Source: VAZQ01 sp040510075
Lineage (GTDB): Bacteria > Pseudomonadota > Alphaproteobacteria > Rhizobiales > Xanthobacteraceae
DNA: 8,721 nt
Direction of reading: 5' to 3'
Assembly (NCBI GenBank): GCA_040510075.1
Contig: JBEVJT010000198.1
Span: 1-8,721, forward strand
The notes beneath the pieces were generated by a model. It did no database searches and was not told where the DNA came from. It saw only the letters and a list, made by a program, of their open reading frames with translations. Both the position numbers and the translations under genes were made by a program. Below are positions 6,354 to 8,721 of this stretch, one piece after another. Position 1 is the stretch's first letter. Every line of letters starts with the position of its first letter.

Positions 6354-6383
6354 CGTTCGCGTCAACGATAATTGGCGCGAACG
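6354..6383. repeat. 8-base inverted repeat upstream of phnD (candidate operator)
   Basis: CGTTCGCG (6354-6361) and CGCGAACG (6376-6383) are perfect inverted arms around a 14-base AT-richer spacer. Arm centres are 22 bases apart, about two helical turns, a common spacing for dimeric repressor sites. It lies 31-60 bases before the phnD ATG, within the 87-base gap after the upstream small gene. The regulatory role is inference. Confidence 0.5.
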
Positions 6384-6410
6384 GGGCGGGCAATGCTCGT
6401 CTTCCGCCCC

Positions 6411-6743
6411 TCAGCGCCGTAAGAGGCTCGCATCGATGGGCGTGCAGTTTCGGCGGCCCGACAACACGCAATCCTGGTTCTTGCGTAGATCGGCGATCTG
6501 GATCACGAGCCATGCCCCCGCAATTGATAACGCGACGGTGACCAGAAGCCCGGCAACGTTCACGATCATGCGGTGCCGGTAGTTGTCCTCACCTTCGCCG
6601 CCTTCATATTTTGCGAGGCCCACAAGGAAAGAGCTGGCGCCGTCTTGGGTCGCGGGCATGGGTGGCTGAGGCCGAGCGTTGCGCGGCCGGAATGGCAGCA
6701 CTTGGTGCTCAGGGTCCTGTGCAATTTCGCGTCCCATAGCCAC
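6411..6743 (-). CDS. Small single-span membrane protein of unknown function
   Basis: I cannot name this protein, although it resembles small hypothetical membrane proteins of the Rhizobiales. The 110-residue frame has a proline- and arginine-rich start, a short soluble segment (SSFLVGLAKYEGGEGEDNY, 37-55), one hydrophobic helix (about 59-83) and a short tail with Cys92 and Cys100 in the segment KNQDCVLSGRRNCTPID. The start is uncertain: GTG at 6743, ATG at 6737 or ATG at 6659 (residue 29) are all possible and none has a clear ribosome binding site. Residue 29 may be the true start because the preceding part looks low in complexity. It lies on the same strand as phnD, 87 bases upstream, and could share its transcript. 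Confidence 0.6.
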   Translation of the reverse strand: MAMGREIAQDPEHQVLPFRPRNARPQPPMPATQDGASSFLVGLAKYEGGEGEDNYRHRMIVNVAGLLVTVALSIAGAWLVIQIADLRKNQDCVLSGRRNCTPIDASLLRR

Positions 6744-6797
6744 CAGCGGGTCGATTGGGCGTCAGCCGAGCGGTTCGAGAAAAGACCGGCAATGCTC

Positions 6798-6819
6798 AAT
6801 GTATGCTTCCGAGCACATT
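6798..6819. repeat. Imperfect inverted repeat in the divergent gap
   Basis: AATG-ta-TGCT, loop TCCG, AGCACATT: eight pairs with a two-base bulge in the left arm. It sits between the divergent small membrane-protein gene and the copper-chaperone gene. No known regulator motif is recognised. Confidence 0.35.
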
Positions 6820-6835
6820 TGCGCAGAACACCGGG

Positions 6836-6866
6836 TTGTGAAAGCGTCTATCCGCTCCGGGATAAT
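6836..6866 (+). promoter_or_regulatory. Weak candidate promoter of the PCu(A)C gene
   Basis: TTGTGA (6836-6841) and GATAAT (6861-6866), the latter with five of six matches to the -10 consensus, are separated by 19 bases, which is longer than ideal. It would start transcription around 6873, about 30 bases before the gene. The inverted repeat at 6844-6872 covers the spacer and the -10 element. Confidence 0.3.
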
Positions 6867-6872
6867 GGACGC
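6844..6872. repeat. 10-base inverted repeat overlapping the PCu(A)C promoter region
   Basis: Left arm GCGTCTATCC (6844-6853) pairs with GGATA (6860-6864) and GACGC (6868-6872), which are interrupted by ATG. All ten left-arm bases pair, around a 6-base loop with a 3-base bulge. The position over a candidate -10 element is where a repressor operator would be expected. Function is inference. Confidence 0.45.
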
Positions 6873-6901
6873 AAGCACAGTCTTCTCCTACCATATGCAT
6901 C

Positions 6902-7381
6902 ATGTGCAGATTTTTTATCCTGGTCGGCATCGTCGGCACTCTGGCGCTTGGCTCTACCGCAAGTGCCAGAGCCGCGGAATTCGAGGCCGGAAACGTGCAG
7001 ATCATCAATCCCTGGACGCGCGCCACCCCGAAGGGTGCGGAGGTGGCGGGCGGCTATATGGTGATCAGGAACAAGGGCAGCGATCCCGATCGGCTCGTCG
7101 GTGGCTCTTCGGATGTCGCAGGCCGCGTCGAGCTGCACAAAATGGAGATGGAAGGTGGTGTCGCGAGCATGCGGCAGTTGGAAGGCGGATTGGAAATCAA
7201 GCCGGGCGAAAGCGTCGAGCTCAAGCCGGGCTCCTTTCACATCATGTTCGTGGGGTTGAAGCGGCCGTTTGAACACGGGCAGAAGATCAAAGGCACGCTC
7301 GAGTTCCAAAAGGCCGGGAAGGTGCAGGTCGAGTTTGACGTGGCTCCCCTAGGCGCGTCAGCGCCGCCAATGCGCCACTGA
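6902..7381 (+). CDS. Periplasmic copper chaperone, PCu(A)C family
   Basis: A 159-residue exported protein of the PCu(A)C (DUF461) family. Such proteins bind Cu(I) in the periplasm and deliver it, for example, to cytochrome oxidase. A signal peptide covers about residues 1-24 (hydrophobic FFILVGIVGTLALG, cleavage near ARA). The mature part has the family pattern INPWTRATPKG (35-45) and GGYMVIRNKG (50-59). The Cu ligands match the family motif His-X10-Met-X21-22-His-X-Met: His79 (with Met81), Met90, His113 and Met115. The C-terminus ends in His-rich PPMRH. The ATG at 6902 is the only start giving the full signal peptide, but no clear ribosome binding site precedes it. The gene is convergent with, and overlaps, the metal permease by 24 bases. 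Copper binding is well supported; the recipient is unknown. Confidence 0.9.
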   Translation: MCRFFILVGIVGTLALGSTASARAAEFEAGNVQIINPWTRATPKGAEVAGGYMVIRNKGSDPDRLVGGSSDVAGRVELHKMEMEGGVASMRQLEGGLEIKPGESVELKPGSFHIMFVGLKRPFEHGQKIKGTLEFQKAGKVQVEFDVAPLGASAPPMRH

Positions 7382-8677
7382 GCGGTTCGGCTCCTGGGAG
7401 CGCAATAGCCTCCAGAGCAGAAGGGCCAAGCCTACGCTCCCCAAAACGGCGAGCGGTATGCCGATGTACCAGCGTTCGCGCTCGCGTGCGCGGGTTCGCA
7501 GATAGTCCATCACAAAGCGCTCGCCGCGGCTCATTTCCGTGAGCGTCTGTTGGATCGAGCCGATGCGCCGCACCTGTTCGGCCGTCAATTCCTCCCCCTG
7601 CCACCGCGAGGTCCGCTCGTATTGGTGGATGCGGTCGATCTCGGCGCGCTGTTTCCTCTCGACCGCGGCGGCTTCGAGATAATCGGCGCGCTCCCTCGGG
7701 GTAAGAAACCGCTCGGGCGTAGCACCAAAAGCTGCTTCGATCGGCACGAGCAGCGGGTGATCGGCCGCGGGCGCAACGATCACCCATAGTCCCGACAAAG
7801 CTACGGCGGCGCACAGAGCCAAGCCCGCTGCGCGCAGGGCGAGGGTGCGGTTGCGTGCGCTCTCGGCGGGCGGGCCTACGATGAAGGCGCGCACGGCTCC
7901 CGCGATGAGGAGCGTCACCGCGAACGCCACGACTGTGAGCGCGCCAGTCGGCGCATCGAAGGCAAACGACCCGAAGATGCCGGCGGCGCTCGCAAGCGCG
8001 CCGGCTCCCCAACCGATCAGCAGGGCCGGCGCGATTCGGCTCGAAAAGAAGCCCCCCACCAAAGCCGGCACGATCAAAAAACAAAATACCAACAGGACCC
8101 CTGCTATGCTCACCGACGAGGTCACCACAACCGCGAACGACAAATAGAAGGCGAGGTCCCAAACGGTCGTCCCTTTACTTCCCTCCTGCTCTGCGGCCGC
8201 AAGCAGTGGGCGGCGGACAATCCAATGCAGGAGGCCGATCGCACCGTAGAGAACGACGAATCTCAGGACTTCTTCCGCCGTTACGGAGAGAATCCCGCCG
8301 ACGAGCATGCGCTTGACGTGCTCGGCGCCCTGGGGCGATCTATCGACCACCAGAATGGTGGCGGCTGTCGCGACGATATAGAGAACGCCGATGAACGCCT
8401 CCTGGCGCACGCTGCGTGCCAGCGTGCGGCTGGCAGTAAGAAGCAGCGCGCCCGTCGCGGCGAAGAAAAGCGTGTAAGCGTAGCCAGCCGGGCTTGCGGC
8501 TTGGTGTCCGGCGACTACGGCCACGGTCGCGCCCAGGGCCGATATTTGTGCCAGCGCAAGATCGGCGAACACCACGTTGCGGCGGAGCACCTGCAACCCG
8601 AGCCAGGTATGAATTCCGGTAAAAACGACCGCAGCCGCGAGCGGAAGTGCTGCAAACGCCAGAATATCCTGCAACAT
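7358..8677 (-). CDS. Zinc/manganese-type metal ABC permease with long C-terminal extension
   Basis: A 439-residue membrane protein. Residues 1 to about 268 form an ABC-3 (ZnuB/TroC/MntB-like) permease with several hydrophobic helices. Recognisable blocks are GIHTWLGLQVLRRNVVFADL (21-40) with LALAQISALG after it, the coupling region near EAFIGVLYIVATAATILV (93-110), and SSVSIAGVLLVFCFLIVP (187-204). Where ZnuB usually has GDALSHA, this reads ADLALAQ, so it belongs to a variant branch. Family members are normally about 260-300 residues. Here an extra part follows: a helix (about 281-302), a charged, probably coiled-coil stretch rich in Arg and Glu (about 323-402), and a last helix (403-425). 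The gene is probably downstream of another transporter gene, whose stop lies 8 bases before its ATG. The transported metal is not determined by the sequence. Confidence 0.85.
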   Translation of the reverse strand: MLQDILAFAALPLAAAVVFTGIHTWLGLQVLRRNVVFADLALAQISALGATVAVVAGHQAASPAGYAYTLFFAATGALLLTASRTLARSVRQEAFIGVLYIVATAATILVVDRSPQGAEHVKRMLVGGILSVTAEEVLRFVVLYGAIGLLHWIVRRPLLAAAEQEGSKGTTVWDLAFYLSFAVVVTSSVSIAGVLLVFCFLIVPALVGGFFSSRIAPALLIGWGAGALASAAGIFGSFAFDAPTGALTVVAFAVTLLIAGAVRAFIVGPPAESARNRTLALRAAGLALCAAVALSGLWVIVAPAADHPLLVPIEAAFGATPERFLTPRERADYLEAAAVERKQRAEIDRIHQYERTSRWQGEELTAEQVRRIGSIQQTLTEMSRGERFVMDYLRTRARERERWYIGIPLAVLGSVGLALLLWRLLRSQEPNRSVAHWRR

Positions 8678-8685
8678 GCCGGTGC

Positions 8686-8721
8686 TCAGTTCGACAGAGT
8701 GGCGAAGGCGCGCGCGAGCAT
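8686..8721 (-). CDS. C-terminal end of an upstream gene, probably of the same metal transporter
   Basis: The last 11 codons (ending LARAFATLSN, then TGA) of a frame that continues past the right edge, 8 bases before the permease ATG. Tight spacing suggests an operon partner, most likely the substrate-binding protein or the ATPase of the metal transporter. The fragment is too short to identify, and the frame could be non-coding. Confidence 0.35.
   Translation of the reverse strand: MLARAFATLSN

Noticed and set aside
6324..6410. A Pho box for PhoB control of the phn operon
   Set aside because: No CTGTCAT-like direct repeat was found in the gap on either strand.
7287..8162. A 291-codon minus-strand frame inside the metal permease gene
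   Set aside because: It is an alternative frame of the permease gene, arginine-rich, with no membrane helices or motifs.
1..8721. tRNA, rRNA, CRISPR, insertion sequence, phage or defence genes
   Set aside because: No cloverleaf-like tRNA, spaced direct repeats, transposase or integrase motifs, or phage-type proteins were seen; coding density and gene style are uniform.

Overview
This window looks like chromosomal DNA of an alphaproteobacterium of the order Hyphomicrobiales (Rhizobiales). The strongest reason is a run of four genes that matches the acpXL-fabZXL-fabF2XL-fabF1XL cluster, which builds the very-long-chain hydroxy fatty acid of lipid A in that order. The DNA is GC-rich by eye, and the AcpXL sequence and the PhnD type also suggest a rhizobial or Bradyrhizobium-like lineage. 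The genus call is inference from memory of the families, with no search behind it.

Layout from left to right. Positions 1-2643 hold four minus-strand genes, read from right to left: acpXL (acyl carrier protein), fabZXL (dehydratase), fabF2XL (a ketoacyl synthase homologue without the catalytic cysteine) and fabF1XL (a ketoacyl synthase with the cysteine, cut by the left edge). They are packed with an 8-base overlap or gaps of 9 and 19 bases and are probably one operon. The roughly 185-base gap at 2644-2828 holds a plausible promoter and two adjacent inverted repeats. Positions 2829-6323 hold a complete phosphonate-type ABC importer on the minus strand in the order phnD, phnC, phnE, phnE. No C-P lyase genes are in the window. 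Positions 6411-6743 (minus) encode a small one-helix membrane protein of unknown function. A 158-base divergent gap (6744-6901) follows. Then comes a plus-strand periplasmic copper chaperone of the PCu(A)C family (6902-7381). Its 3' end overlaps by 24 bases the 3' end of a minus-strand metal ABC permease (7358-8677), which carries an unusual C-terminal extension of about 170 residues. At the right edge, the last 11 codons of a further minus-strand gene are probably visible.

The genes fall into three functional units: (1) synthesis of the outer-membrane lipid A very-long-chain acyl group; (2) uptake of a phosphonate, phosphite or similar phosphorus oxyanion; (3) periplasmic metal handling, with a copper chaperone facing a zinc/manganese-type ABC transporter. 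No tRNA, rRNA, CRISPR array, insertion sequence, phage gene or attachment site was seen.

No clearly new system stands out. The most worthwhile leads are the pairing of an active with a catalytically degenerate ketoacyl synthase, the extended metal permease and its tail-to-tail overlap with the copper chaperone, the aspartate-rich N-terminal segment of PhnD, and several dyad repeats in the intergenic gaps.
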